A DNA stretch of 64,000 bases from Cyclina sinensis (GCA_012932295.1 JAAONU010000001.1:31403449-31467448), one strand, 5' to 3'. Counted from the stretch's first letter, positions 23,615 to 35,339 are shown. Numbers and translations are program-made. The notes: generated from the letters alone by a model not told the origin.

Positions 23615-24535
23615 GGAAAGTCTTCAAGAATTTTTTAAAGTAATTCTTTGAATGACTTTGATGAGACCGATATTGATTAGAAGCATACACAAGCAAAGAA
23701 AAGAACAGAGCTTAATTGATGGACACTAGCTGTATGGTCAATATCTTTGTTTTTATTAAGGAATCCAAGGAAACAAACATCTAAAGAAATTTGTGACGGA
23801 ATGTTTCAAAACTTGTGTATATTACAGTGTAGGGTAGTGGGTGTAGGCATTATTTAATGACCATATTTGTAATGGATAACGATAGAAACAAATGTATTGT
23901 AGATGTTATCATGATTTTTATGCTTTTTTACTCTTGTGCAGGGGCAGATCAGGGGAAGGGTCTGGGTTCAACCTTCAAGTGACTGTCGACATATTCTCAG
24001 TTTTCTGATGCGTTATTTCAAAAATATCTGGTTGTAATGTGTAGTATTACAGTCAGATTTCGTTCTTTTCTTGTAACTGAATGAGCGATTATGTTTTATT
24101 GTGTAAAAATGATATTGAGTGTATCTGATTAATCACAGCTCACTAAAAAGGAAGATTATTCTTGTTTCAAAATACATTATTATACATGTTTGTATAATTT
24201 CCGCAACAGTCCGGTATATTTTTGCATCAATCATTTTGTTGTAATGTATTATTTATCTTTGATGACATATTACGCCGGATATACGAACTAGAAAATATAA
24301 TATGCTTACAAAACATTGAAGATATTTTTTAACAATTATTTATAATTAAAAAAAGCAATACTTCTTCTAATGATAATAGTTATAATAGATATAAATGAAT
24401 GATGATAATAAAAACGATGATATATTGAAGATGAAGATAATGAGAATTTCAATCATGCCGATGAAAATCTGAAGAAAGTTGAAACTGTTGTATAGAAAAC
24501 AGAATTAAGGCTAACAAGTCATCATACAGACCAGG
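23615..24535. other. AT-rich sequence, no gene seen
   Basis: No recognised gene. 24340-24480 is rich in GATGATAA-type low-complexity sequence. Confidence 0.45.
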
Positions 24536-24574
24536 AAATAAAACCATACTAAACAGCGAGTGCTATGGCGAACC

Positions 24575-24700
24575 TTTCACACATACGAATTCGTCACATG
24601 TGTGAAAAAATCGGACGAATGCAAATTCAATTCACATGTGATACAAATGTGTACGAATATGTCACACATTTGTGAAAAATTAGTTATGTTTCTTTACCGA
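24575..24700. repeat. Cluster of CACATGTG-type palindromes
   Basis: Two adjacent imperfect palindromes. The first runs from TTTCACACATACGAATTCGT into CACATGTGTGAAA. The second runs from TTCACATGTGATACAAATGT to CACACATTTGTGAA. They share the outer TTCACA-TGTGAA arms and central ACGAA. Possibly a small foldback remnant or a protein-binding cluster; no function is assigned. Confidence 0.6.
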
Positions 24701-24810
24701 CCTCAAAACATAAACATTTACATCACATGTCAAAAAAGGTAGAAAAACATTTGTAAAAACAAGTGACCATAAGCCACTGAGATAGATAAGGGTGCAAATT
24801 GTTTTATTCT

Positions 24811-24832
24811 CTGCGGGCTGGAGCCCGCAGGG
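24811..24832. repeat. Perfect GC-rich hairpin
   Basis: CTGCGGGCTGGAGCCCGCAG is a 9-bp perfect stem around GG, in AT-rich surroundings. Flanking ATTCT and GGTAT can extend the stem partly. It may be the centre or end of a small mobile element. Confidence 0.75.
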
Positions 24833-24866
24833 TATTGGTATGCGTTTTAGTTTAGAGCTATGGAGG

Positions 24867-24911
24867 ACCACGTGATCTGTCATTTATCGATATATTGAGG
24901 AGCACGTGATA
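24867..24911. other. Paired CACGTGAT sites
   Basis: GAGGACCACGTGATCTGT and GAGGAGCACGTGATATGT are direct repeats about 30 bp apart, each with a perfect CACGTG E-box core. A third, TCACGTGAC, lies at about 25162. They could be regulatory sites or a small duplicated motif; there is no gene next to them to support regulation. Confidence 0.35.
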
Positions 24912-24933
24912 TGTTAATAGTGACTGGTTATTA

Positions 24934-24974
24934 ATGTTCTTATTAGTCATTTTTAATAAATTATTAATAAGAAC
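24934..24974. repeat. AT-rich hairpin
   Basis: GTTCTTATTA and TAATAAGAAC are perfect inverted arms about 20 bp apart. Confidence 0.65.
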
Positions 24975-25460
24975 TACTAAGAATTGCACACATATTCATC
25001 TTTATAAAAAAATAAAGGAATATTGTGCTGAAATTTCAAACAATAAAAGAATCGAATGTCGTAATTTCTATATTCAAAGTATCAATTACTTGGGCAATTG
25101 ATCGATTGACTACATTCGTCTCGGTACCCAGACTATGTTATCAGCGTATAGCGTCTGAAATCACGTGACATTAACGTTATCGGCGCCAACATTTTGGTGG
25201 TTTTAACTTGGTGGTTACACAAAAAACAAACAAACAAAAGGAAAACAAACAAACACCCAAAAAAAGCCATGCAGCATTTCATAGAAGTTCTGGTTATTAT
25301 CGTGAAGAACATAAAAATCATTTAACTAAGTTTATGTCTCATTTTTTGTTAAAGATACATAATATAAAGTTTTGCACACTTTTATCGGTAAAAAAAAATA
25401 CTCCGTTAGTCACTGGGTAGATTCTTTTCATTTTATTTTTAAATCTGACAAGCAAGAATT

Positions 25461-25540
25461 CGTTGTGGCTTAGTCAATTAGTTCGTCTCTCATTTTACTG
25501 GCCTAAAGGGGCATAGGTCCGATCCTGCTGATCTCAAATT
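25461..25540 (+). mobile_element. tRNA-derived SINE-like head
   Basis: A box-like TGGCTTAGTCA (25466-25476) and B box-like GGTCCGATCC (25516-25525) are spaced about 40 bp apart, as in tRNA-derived pol III promoters. No acceptor or anticodon arms close properly, so this is not a functional tRNA. A SINE head or tRNA pseudogene is likely; the downstream body is not defined. Confidence 0.5.
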
Positions 25541-26561
25541 TTTTATCCTCAGTTTTCACGGTAAAAAGAAGCCTAATATTACGTTTTATTCATAGTATAT
25601 TAATTTTTCTTTGATTTTAAAGAAAAGAACAGAGCTAAATTCTGTGAGTCAGTCGCGTCAGCTATTGTTTCAACGAACATAAATTATAAATCTGAAATTA
25701 GCAAAAATAACCACCCAGACAGGGTATTGATAATGTTAATTATCATTTTAGAGTCCTTATTTGGATTATTTTTATGACGATTATGGCAAGTATTATAACT
25801 TTTAAAAGTTATGACGTCAGCTTTGGAAACGTAACATTTCTGAAGTAATATGTAATGAACAAGATGATAATAGTTGGGTTTTTTTTAAATGACGTCGGCA
25901 ATCTAATGCTCTCTGCAACAAATAAAATCAGTAAGCATGTCCATTTTCTTGCATTTTGGAGCTTATGGGTAGAATGGAATACGATATAGCGTAAAAATCC
26001 TCTGGTATGTTCAATCTTCGAAATATGACTGATGTATTGAAGTACTTAAACACATCTATATAGCAACGAAATCAATTTGACGTGAATTATTCATTACCTA
26101 GACGGATAAGGATCAGACGACCAGTTTGAAAGCTGCCCAGTATCAATAGTGAGCTTTTCTCTGACAGTAAGGCTCAACTGCTTGTAAAACTGGTCATTTC
26201 TAGTCTACTCATCTAATTCAATGATACTCATTACGTATCTATCAGATATTATATGTCTAAGCCAATGAACGTTAATTCATCCTTTTATGTATTTCATAGA
26301 TAAGAAGTTAATTCGAATCTATATAATAAATCTATGTAAAACAGGAATAAATGTAAACTTGAATTACACAAAACCCGGAAAGTGTAATCAGGAAATATGT
26401 GTTACATTAATTAAAGTTACATTATTATAACTTGTCATTACCCTTGCTAAATTTCTAAAATGGGCTTAGCTCTCACTTTTTTTTTTTTTTTTTTTGAAAA
26501 GACTATTTTATCATGTATAGAGGTAATGGCTGAGAACTTACAGAACTAAATGATTGAATTG
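25541..26561. other. AT-rich sequence, no gene seen
   Basis: No recognised gene. A T-run lies at about 26479-26495, immediately upstream of the 60-bp array. Confidence 0.45.
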
Positions 26562-26880
26562 CTTGATCATGGTCAGACTGCATTGAATTCGGGTTTACGG
26601 TCTGATCATGGTAGCACTGGTTCTGATCATGGTCAGACTGCAAGGACCTCGGGTTTACGGTCTGATCATGGTAGCACTGGTTCTGATCATGGTCAGACTG
26701 CAAGGACCTCGGGTTTACGGTCTGATCATGGTAGAATGGTTCTGATCATTGTCAGACTGCAAGGACCTCGGGATTATGGTCTGATCATGGTAGCACTGGT
26801 TCTGATCATGGTCAGACTGCATGGACCTCGGGTTTACGATCAGATCATGGCAGCACTGGTTCTGATCATGGTCTGCAGTC
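26562..26880. repeat. 60-bp tandem array, about 5 copies
   Basis: Unit: CTGATCATGGTAGCACTGGT, TCTGATCATGGTCAGACTGC, AAGGACCTCGGGTTTACGGT. One copy has a 1-bp loss near 26735. Each unit holds two TGATCATGG elements 22 bp apart, and TCTGATCATGGTCAGA is an imperfect palindrome. Because 60 is a multiple of three, both strands show repetitive open frames, which I treat as artefacts. Confidence 0.93.
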
Positions 26881-27800
26881 AGGGCATAAACAAACAAAAC
26901 TGCGGTCATCAGAAATAAGATGAATGCTAATATGAATCTACAATAATAATTTCAACTCAATTTTCAGACTAAATGTAACAAACATATCACATATAATTAT
27001 CATTTACACTGTTCAGCGCTTAGAATGACGTCATGAACAGAGAATTTTCCCCTGTTATCAAATATGTTTTGTAATTAGAAAATCCATTTCCATGAGCTAT
27101 CTGTTACATCAAACAATCGTGAAAGCACCTGTTACCTGCCGGAGTCAGAAAGATTATCTGATTTGAAGGTACTCTGGACTATCAATCAAAATAAACTGAC
27201 CAACTTATGAACCTTTCGATTAACATTAACTTTTCTTCTCTCAATTTATTTTACACCTGTCATATAAACAAATATGTTTGAAACGTACTATCCCAAAGTA
27301 AATTAACACTCATTTACACTATCAGATTGTCTTATTCATTGGATAAATGAGGAAAATCCTTAAGGCAAATATTTAAAGGTCACATTTTTGTAGAGTCAAT
27401 ATGGCTACATTTGTGCGTTAAAATGCCATTATAAATTTTCAAAGTATTCTCAAAATATAAGAAAACTTATTATTTTTAATTTCAAAAAATAAGAACAATG
27501 CCAGTAATTTGTTAAAAGTAAATATCTAAATAAATTATGATAAAAAAATAAAATACCTTTTTTTCAGGGTCACTTTTCTACGTCATAAATCCTTAGTATC
27601 TATAAAATGAATATTTTAACACTGGACTTGTATATTTTACAATTTTGTCTCTTTTATAGCGATGCCAAAAGTTCCACAAATATTTTAATCCCCACTTAAT
27701 TACTGCTTTCTTTATACTAAAATATCTCCTCAAAACTGTTTGTTCTAGTTTCATATGTAAATAAAATAAAAACGAAATTTTTATTAACGGCAAACAAAAT
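26881..27800. other. AT-rich sequence, no gene seen
   Basis: No recognised gene or repeat end. Confidence 0.45.
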
Positions 27801-27807
27801 CAGTTCT

Positions 27808-28035
27808 TCACCTTTTAACTGACGCGATTTGTAAATTTACGCAGTTTTTGTTTTTAAAATGTTTAAATCTATCCATTTGACGTGTAAAAACACTGCCACT
27901 TATACGAAAAGTATCGGTTTCGTTCAGTTGATATACCGGTTGAAAAATTAACAGCGAAAATACCAATATTAACAACACGGTAGACACTGCTTTAATGAAC
28001 TTTGTGGTTAAATCTTTCGCCACTGGCGCGAGTCA
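27808..28035 (-). other. Possible coding exon with a signal-anchor-like segment (unsupported)
   Basis: The minus strand reads about 75 codons between a TGA and the stop after SVKR. The frame contains a Lys-bearing short head, a hydrophobic stretch AVSTVLLILVFSLLIFQPVY, then NETDT (a possible N-glycosylation site) and a basic tail. This layout resembles the start of a type II Golgi membrane protein such as a glycosyl- or sulfotransferase. AAAAGGTGAAG at the end would serve as a splice donor. Against it, there is no in-frame ATG upstream (the first candidate is GTG), the acceptor is weak, and no downstream exon was found. Chance is a real possibility. Confidence 0.15.
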
Positions 28036-28696
28036 ATATTGTATGTGACTTTGTCCTCTGTCAATATATCATACAAGCATTACACTATCTGTATAGTATC
28101 GTTGAACTTTCACGTAATATGTATAGAGAAATATACCATTAATTGTAACATTAATTATCACTAGGCTGATAACAATTATGGACTTCTCCCCAAAATGTTA
28201 AGACCAGTAACGCAATACGTCAAGCAGAAGTTACTGCGAAACAATAGTAAAATATTTTCAAAAGGTATTTGTAAACGAATGATTTGGGTACTTACTCTAG
28301 TTTAAACTATATAAAGAGACAAATTTAAAGTAAATTCAAACCTATAAGTCCCAAATTGAATAAAGACAGACGGTTCGATTTTTCCCAAGGCCGGTGAATA
28401 TATCAGGTGTTAAATTAGGTACATTGCAGACAGAGAGAGAGAGAGTATCGCAAAATAAAACAAACTTTTGTTAGAAAATTTCTGAATCAAAAACGAATAG
28501 AAATGGATAAACTGAGATGTTTTACATTGATAAGAAGAGTTATCTTAATTACTATTGACACATGAAAGGATCACTTGAATTATTTCATTTGTAAACTACT
28601 GTATCGTTTGAAGCTTGATGTTGACATGACATGCCACAACACACTTTAATGACTAAGAAAATCATTTATAAACTATATGGTTGTTTTTCTTTTAGA
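28036..28696. other. AT-rich sequence, no gene seen
   Basis: Contains a short (GA)n run at about 28434-28445. No gene recognised. Confidence 0.45.
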
Positions 28697-29482
28697 GGCA
28701 AACATATGTCTCCCCCCTCCACACATCCAATCTTCGTGCGATACATTTGCATGCTATTAGGACTTGAACAGAAACAAAAGCATGTCTCTCCTTCCACATA
28801 TTTCCATCTTCTTGCGATACATTTGCATGCTATTAGGACTTGAACAGAAACAAAAGCATGTCTCTCCTTCCACATATTTCCATCTTCTTGCGATACATTT
28901 GCATGTTATTGGGACTTGAACAGAAAAAAAGCATATGTCTTCCCCTCCACATATTTCCATCTTCTTGCGATACCATTGCATGTTATTGGGACTTGAATAG
29001 AAACAAAAGCATATGTCTTCCCCTCCACATATTTCCATCTTCTTGCGATACCATTGCATGTTATTGGGACTTGAATAGAAACAAAAGCATATGTCTTCCC
29101 CTCCACATATTTCCATCTTCTTGCGATACCATTGCATGTTATTGGGACTTGGATAGAAACAAAAGCATATGTCTTCCCCTCCACATATTTCCATCTTCTT
29201 GCGATACCATTGCATGTTATTGGGACTTGAATAGAAACAAAAGCATATGTCTTCCCCTCCACATATTTCCATCTTCTTGCGATACCATTGCATGTTATTG
29301 GGACTTGGATAGAAACAAAAGCATATGTCTTCCCCTCCACATATTTCCATCTTCTTGCGATACCATTGCATGTTATTGGGACTTGAATAGAAACAAAAGC
29401 ATATGTCTTCCCCTCCACATATTTCCATCTTCTTGCGATACCATTGCATGTTATTGGGACTTGGACAGAAACAAAAGCATAT
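28697..29482. repeat. 78-bp tandem array, about 10 copies
   Basis: Unit: GACTTGAATAGAAACAAAAG, CATATGTCTTCCCCTCCACA, TATTTCCATCTTCTTGCGAT, ACCATTGCATGTTATTGG. The right-hand six or so units are almost identical; the left three are more diverged (CATGTCTCTCCTTCC, GATACATTTGCATG). 78 bp is 26 codons, so three frames over two strands stay open for 200 or more codons with 26-residue repeats, including MQWYRKKMEICGGEDICFCF. Simultaneous openness on both strands argues against coding. Confidence 0.95.
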
Positions 29483-29880
29483 AATTTATGTAGCAGCTTC
29501 AAAATGCTCCCGCATGGGCATAATTGTCTACAAGTCGGCAAGTGCATTCAAACTATTGGCACCCATGTTCAAGTCTTGTAATTATAAGTATATAAGGAGG
29601 AGATAAAGAGAAGACACAATTAGGGGAATTGAAATGTATGGTCTCAGATGATAAAAAAACACACAAACACACAAGTATGGCTGTTGAGTGTTGAAATACC
29701 TACCACATTCATGTCAGTTTGAAGAGCTGCTGATTGTGAATACTAAAGGCAATCTTAAACAGAAGGTTTTCAGAGCTTTGTATCACAGATATTGTATTTT
29801 TTGCTTCCACATGCCTTGTGTAGACTTCATATTAACGTATAATTTACTTTCATGATACATTGTCAACAATTTTATTTCAG
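29483..29880. other. No gene seen
   Basis: AT-rich unique sequence right of the 78-bp array, with no recognisable feature. Confidence 0.4.
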
Positions 29881-29984
29881 GGCATTATTTGGTGGTTTCA
29901 AACTTAGCATCAGTCACTTTAATAGTAATTTACATACATGAGGCTAATATTTTCTGGAGGACAAGTAGCCATATCAAAAGGTTT

Positions 29985-30275
29985 CTATACAATAAACTGA
30001 AAGACATTTGGTACCCTGGCGGACTTGTACGGGTAAGCCTAGACAGAAGTGTATACTACCCTCCAATAAGTCTACCTCAAATACTTTCGGAGATACACGC
30101 GACACAAAATTTATAGCTTACATGCAGATTTTAACTAAGTCAAGGACAACAATGCACAATGGCATGTACTGATAAAAACATACCTGCAAAGTTTCATATC
30201 TCTACCTCAAATATATTTTTGAGATACGCCCAACACAAAACATGAGACGGACAGACGGACGGATGAACAAACAAC
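29985..30275 (+). repeat. Dispersed bivalve-type repeat with GGAC-rich end
   Basis: Two related units share TCTACCTCAAATA then T-GAGATAC (about 30070 and 30206). They are followed by GAGACGGACAGACGGACGG. The GGAC-rich tail matches the terminal style of the other dispersed elements in the window and has the same orientation. Confidence 0.5.
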
Positions 30276-30579
30276 TCTGCGAAAAACAATATGTTTTTTC
30301 CAGATATATTGTGAGGAACCTTAATTCTGTGACGCCGGCGCTAGAAAAGAAAACATTTTATTCTGTCTAATTAATTTTGATGTTACTTAATTCACATAAT
30401 TATGAAAAACTATCATATATTAATCAGGTGGCAACAAACAAGCAAATTATGAATACAGGATATTTTACTTTGTATATCTTGCTAGGTTCTGTCCAGTATT
30501 TAATTTCTTGTTCTGCTGTTGTGCAAGTTTCTGAAGGAAAGACCCCAAGAACATAATCCGAACAAACGAAGGTTTTCAA

Positions 30580-31650
30580 AGATGAGTTATTTTACAAAAA
30601 TAGGACCCCCGGACAGAGCCAAATTTGACCCCATGGACATAATTTCAACAAACATGGTAAAGGTCCACTAGACAATGCAACATATAAAAAATATCTTAGC
30701 TTTAAGGCACACGGTTTCAGACAAGAAATTTTTTTTAAAAAAATCTTACACAACGCAATGTAAAACAAGTGAACCATTTTGACCTAATAATTTTAAAAAA
30801 TCTTAGTAGTGATCAACTATACATTGCTACTTACTAACCTAAGGTCAATGCTTACGGTTTCTGACAAGAGATTTTCATAAATTAAATATTTTATATAAAA
30901 AGGACCTCAGAGTGGGGATAGGGGTCTGAGGGTTCAGTTGGATCCCAGGGACATAATCCGAATAAACTTGACAGAGATCCATCAGACAATGCAATATACA
31001 AAATTTCAGAGTTCTAAGGCGTACGGTTTCAGACAAGACGATTATCAAGTTTTCCTACACTACATGTAAAACAAGTGACCCCTGGCAGGGGTCAGTTTTG
31101 ACCCAAGGAAAATAATTGAACAATCTTTTGAGAGGTCAACTGTACAATCCTACATAACAAATACCTAAGGTCTACAGCTTACGTTTTCCGACAAGAAGAT
31201 TTTGCAAGATTAAACATTTTACAAATATAGGATCCCGGAGCGGGGCCAATTTTGACCCCAAAAGACATTACTCGATCAAGGTTTCCTACACTACATGTAA
31301 AACAAGTGACCCCTGGCAGGGGTCAGTTTTGACCCAAGGAAAATAATTGAACAATCTTTTGAGAGGTCAACTATACAATCCTACATAACAAATACCTAAG
31401 GTCTACAGCTTACGTTTTCCGACAAGAAGATTTTGGAAGATTAAACATTTTACAAATATAGGATCCCGGAGCGGGGCCAATTTTGACCCCAAAAGACATT
31501 ACTCGATCAAACTTGCTAGAGGTCCACTTGACAATGAAACATAAAATTTCAGAACTCTTACGCATACTGTTTCAGACATGAAGTTTTTCAAAGATTACAA
31601 ATACGACCTCCGAGGTTGGGGGGGGGGGGCATATTATGACCCCAGGGGAC
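30580..31650 (+). repeat. Dispersed/tandem repeat family C, array 2
   Basis: Six to seven units of about 155-160 bp with GGCCAATTTTGACCCC, GACATAATT-GAACAA, AGAGGTCCACTAGACAATGC, AAATATCTAAG and ACGGTTTCAGACAAGAAGAT motifs. Same family as 18946-19560. It includes a recent exact-looking duplication at 31051-31510 and ends near a 13-bp G-run at about 31617-31629. No coding capacity. Confidence 0.78.
31051..31512 (+). repeat. Recent 232-bp tandem duplication
   Basis: 31051-31282 and 31283-31512 are nearly identical, with a 232-bp offset. I see only a few differences, such as CTGTACAA against CTATACAA and TTTGCAAG against TTTGGAAG. The surrounding units of the same family are far more diverged, so this step is recent. 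Confidence 0.9.
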
Positions 31651-31659
31651 AAATTGATA

Positions 31660-32895
31660 GACGTCTAGAATACATAACAAACTGTTAAACATAACGAGAA
31701 AGAAAAGAAAGATTACAACACTTGAAGCGATTAAGCCTCATCTAGCAGTTCTTAAAACGAAAACAGATTGTCATGAGAATAGCTCGTTTTGTCCTAGCTT
31801 CAGACAAGTTTTGTGTCGAGTGACAGGGCATTGCAATAATTGGGATGAGATGTCATATGACTTCTGCAATAAACATAGAGGGACAAAAAGGCTCTCCACT
31901 TTTGCAATTTAGAAGTTATTTAAGCCTTCCCCCCTCACGCCATTTATATACGAGAACAAAATGCTTTCTCTGCATTTAGGTATCAAGAAATATCTGTAAT
32001 AAATTGTCTAATTTATTTCTCATTCTCAGACACATCCACTGACTTGGTCAATATTATTGGGTGAATTATACACCAAAACCGCCTAGGTCAGCGTGAAGAA
32101 ATGCATACACGTCCATAGATACATTCCTGTAACAGAACGTAGATTTTAAACGTCATTCTCCAAATCAAAAATCATGTAGAGCAAATAGTTGGTATTTCCG
32201 GCATGTCACAAGTCCTTTCGAGACAAACTTACTGGTAATATGGAACACTGATTCAACTTTTAACACTACAGACTAAATTTTCAAGCTTTTTAGTATACTT
32301 ATGCATAAACATTTTGAACAGATCGCAGTAACTCTGTATTTAACGGTCATGGCATATAATATAAACCCGCGAAACAAATGTAACATGATTGTGTAAAACT
32401 ACGCTTCATGTACCTCATTCAGATTTCAACTTTCTGTTCATAGTGAGTCGATCCCAATATTATTGTAAGCATATTTGCTATTATCTCAAGGGTTTCTTAA
32501 AACGTAACTAATGATGATTAAACACTGTTTAATAAGACTGTTTAATCTAGTCTAGTTCCCGGACATTATGTTAAATTACGATAACGTAGTGTCAGGGGAA
32601 GGAACTCCAGACTATGTCTAATCAACCAGATAATTTAGGTGATTATGACCAGTGGTGATATCTTCAATTTATGAAACTTAAAGAGAATTATTATTTCTAA
32701 TATATCTCTTACACTGATACACGATGAGTGTCTGCCCATAGAAATAGCAAATAGCTTAAACAACATAAAAGCAAGTTTTATCGAGCATTTGTCCGAGTGA
32801 AGACAGCTGAAATTAATCCATCTACCTCTTCTGTCTGAGTATTACGGGACTTGTCATAACTGAAATGATGTATTTGTAATAAAACAAAGCGATTT
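31660..32895. other. AT-rich sequence, no gene seen
   Basis: No recognised gene. A small inverted repeat, GATTAAACA/TGTTTAATC, lies at about 32515-32548. Confidence 0.45.
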
Positions 32896-33010
32896 CCATT
32901 AGGCTATTTCTTCCCTATAGAAAATGACATTGCTTATATTGCGTTAAGAAAACTACTCACAAGTTAAACCAATCAATGTCATATTTGAAAAATTGTTTAT
33001 TACACAATAA
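32880..33010 (+). repeat. Dispersed repeat family D, copy 1
   Basis: Shares ATTGCGT, AGAAAACTA, CTACTCAC and CAATCAATGTCATAT blocks, in order, with 49585-49705. Class unknown. Confidence 0.6.
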
Positions 33011-33183
33011 CTGTGGCAGTTACTTTTTTCTTCTTTAAAGTCTATAATTAAAGTCAATAATACGGCCGTTCTTCTGGCATAGCTACAAGAAAATTATTGA
33101 TGCACAGCTTTTAGTCGGGGCAGAAGATCAGATATACTTGGGGTCTCGTCTGTTTTTTTTTTCCTATCGTACAGGTCAACGTG

Positions 33184-34223
33184 TTGTATATGTATCCTAC
33201 ATATATACACAGGCCACGTTTTACATGATATTCTATATAACCCTATTATGCATGTATATAAAAACACAAGGTACGACACTCCTCGAGGACCAACTTCGTT
33301 TTTTCATAGTTTACTGAAGGAGCGATCGAAGGAAGCATTTGTTTACCTGGAAATGAATTGAATTAACAAATCGACTGTTGTTCCTCGGTCTTGGTGCGAT
33401 TTTCTGATAGAATATCGTGTATTCTATCACAATTAACACTTTTACACATTCAACTTTTGTTTACATCCGGTTGTAATCGGCAGTAAATAAAATGTCATTG
33501 ACCGATTCATTCATATTGGAAATTTTCAATTTTGTTCACTTTGACCAAAACTAATTTACCTAAAAATCAAAAACGAATTATCTGATTTTTCAACACTTTA
33601 ACAACATTTGAATTAATACATCCTGAAATATGTTTTAAACTTGAGCAGGTTTACGGTTAGGTACCGTAGTGCCAGCAATTATCCTCCGTAAAAAGCTGCG
33701 TTCTTATTGGGTGAAAGTTTGTTTTTTTATTTTCAGAACCCTGTTCCGGCCTGGCCTGTTATTATAACATTGTGACCATCTCTTACGGCATTCAAAATAC
33801 ATTCTGAGACAGAAGACATGGTTTACATTTGAAAGCATACCGGGCACTTTACTCATGTATTACCTAGTTTCCCGCCATATGTATAACGTTTCAATTGTCC
33901 AATGAAAAATTAGATAGAAATTTACCCCGTAAAACCGGAAACTACTTCAAGTTGATTGAGTTTTTACGCTTCAAGTAAAAAAAGGGTTTATATTACAAGT
34001 AAAACAACAGTAACTGTCATTTAATCATTGCATAATCGTTTAAATATTAAAAAGCAGTACCTTATCTTTTTTTACTGTATTGAGATCGATGGTAAATCAG
34101 TGAATTCATCAAAGTTTGTCCTCGAGGAGTGTCGTACCTTGTGTTTTTATATACATGCATTATAGGGTTATATAGAATATCATGTAAAATGTGGCCTGTG
34201 CATATATATATATATATATACAA
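33184..34223. mobile_element. 1.04-kb element with inverted repeats of about 110 bp
   Basis: The left arm 33184-33298 and right arm 34110-34223 are inverted copies. The left arm ends GGTACGACACTCCTCGAGGA and the right arm begins TCCTCGAGGAGTGTCGTACC. Both contain ACAGGCCAC, TTTTACATGATATTCTATAT and AACCCTATTATGCATG or its complement with one change. Outer ends read TTGTATAT/ATATACAA, with a TA-repeat expansion in the right arm. The interior of about 810 bp has no recognisable coding sequence. No target duplication was seen. Probably a non-autonomous DNA transposon or foldback element. Confidence 0.85.
34201..34220. repeat. (TA)n microsatellite
   Basis: About nine TA units at the outer end of the right inverted arm. 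Confidence 0.85.
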
Positions 34224-34854
34224 GATTTCAAACGGGCTAAAATCAGAATCCTGTGTTCATGAGAAAACATAACATTTGAACAAATTGCCACTGTCTCCTA
34301 TTATAGAATGATTTTCAAAAGAAAAAAAATCGGAAAAAGTGGAAGAAAGAATATTTTCACAAAAAAACAACAACAACAAAAAACCTTTCCAGCTTCCTCT
34401 CCACAAATCTGTTTTACTATTTCATCAATAGAAAAAGTGACCTTCACATCAGAATGTCCGGCTTTGTATAATTAATAGCGCACGCAGGGTACCAGTAATT
34501 TGTTATTGTGCGGTTATCAACTTTATGAGTATTGGAGGGAAACTACCAACGTATATTTATTTCATCATGTGAAAAGCCATATTTAGCATTTGTAAGTATG
34601 TATCTCTCATTGTCCCTCGTGACTACGATCTAATTTGAGCAAACCAGGCCGGGTGTCAGGATAAATATTCTCTGCCTCCCATTGATAATTTTACAAATAT
34701 GTTGACAACAAGCATTATAACATATTTAAAAAATGTTGAAATGTCTCAAAAATGGGAGAGCTAGGGCTATCGTTCTTAAATGTGTCACTTTTCACCACTC
34801 CCATCTATCTTTGTGCCCAATATTTACTAGATGCCTTTGATAGTTTCACAGTTC
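34224..34854. other. No gene seen
   Basis: AT-rich unique sequence containing a short CAA repeat (34364-34380). Confidence 0.4.
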
Positions 34855-35052
34855 TGCCTCGGACAAGCAAAATGTAATAAGGGGAGATAATGAAAAAAAT
34901 CGTCAAGATGAAGAACAGTAATTCTCTTACTCTGAATTTATATGTCCTTTATCAAATGTAAATCTCTTCATTGGTGTTTAAGTTATACTCTGGAAAAAAA
35001 CGGACGGACAGATAGGTCGCCGACTATATGCTCTCCCTTCCGAGAGCATTAA
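34855..35052 (+). mobile_element. Bivalve-type dispersed element B, copy 2 (3' part)
   Basis: Colinear with the 3' part of 10618-10932: GGACAAGCAAAATGTAATAA, GGGGAGATAATGA, CTTCATTGGTGTTTAAGTTA, TACTCTGG, CGGACGGACAG, GTCGCCGACTATATGCTCTC and CCTTCCGAGAGCAT. The AACAAGAGG start is missing, so it is 5'-truncated or diverged. Confidence 0.75.
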
Positions 35053-35335
35053 TATACATTTTAAACTTATAAAGCTCCACATGTAAATATATAATTTGAT
35101 TTAGTTGTTGAAACATTTCAGAAATGAATAAAATAGTGCTTGTCTTATTATTATTATGTTCATATAATTTTCATTACACAAATATGACAAAATTGGCTAT
35201 TAGAATATTTGAAATTCTATACCGATATTGAATTTCAAAAATGAATCTAACAGGTTTAATTTTAAACTATCAAAGTATTGTTATACTTTACCTAATGGGT
35301 ATGTAGAAATTAAATTATAGAGTTGAATTTTATAT
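35053..35335. other. No gene seen
   Basis: AT-rich sequence without recognisable features. Confidence 0.4.
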
Positions 35336-35339
35336 TATA

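Noticed and set aside
28757..29547. 200-residue Cys-rich repeat proteins
   Set aside because: Overlapping open frames on both strands of a 78-bp array; artefacts of the period.
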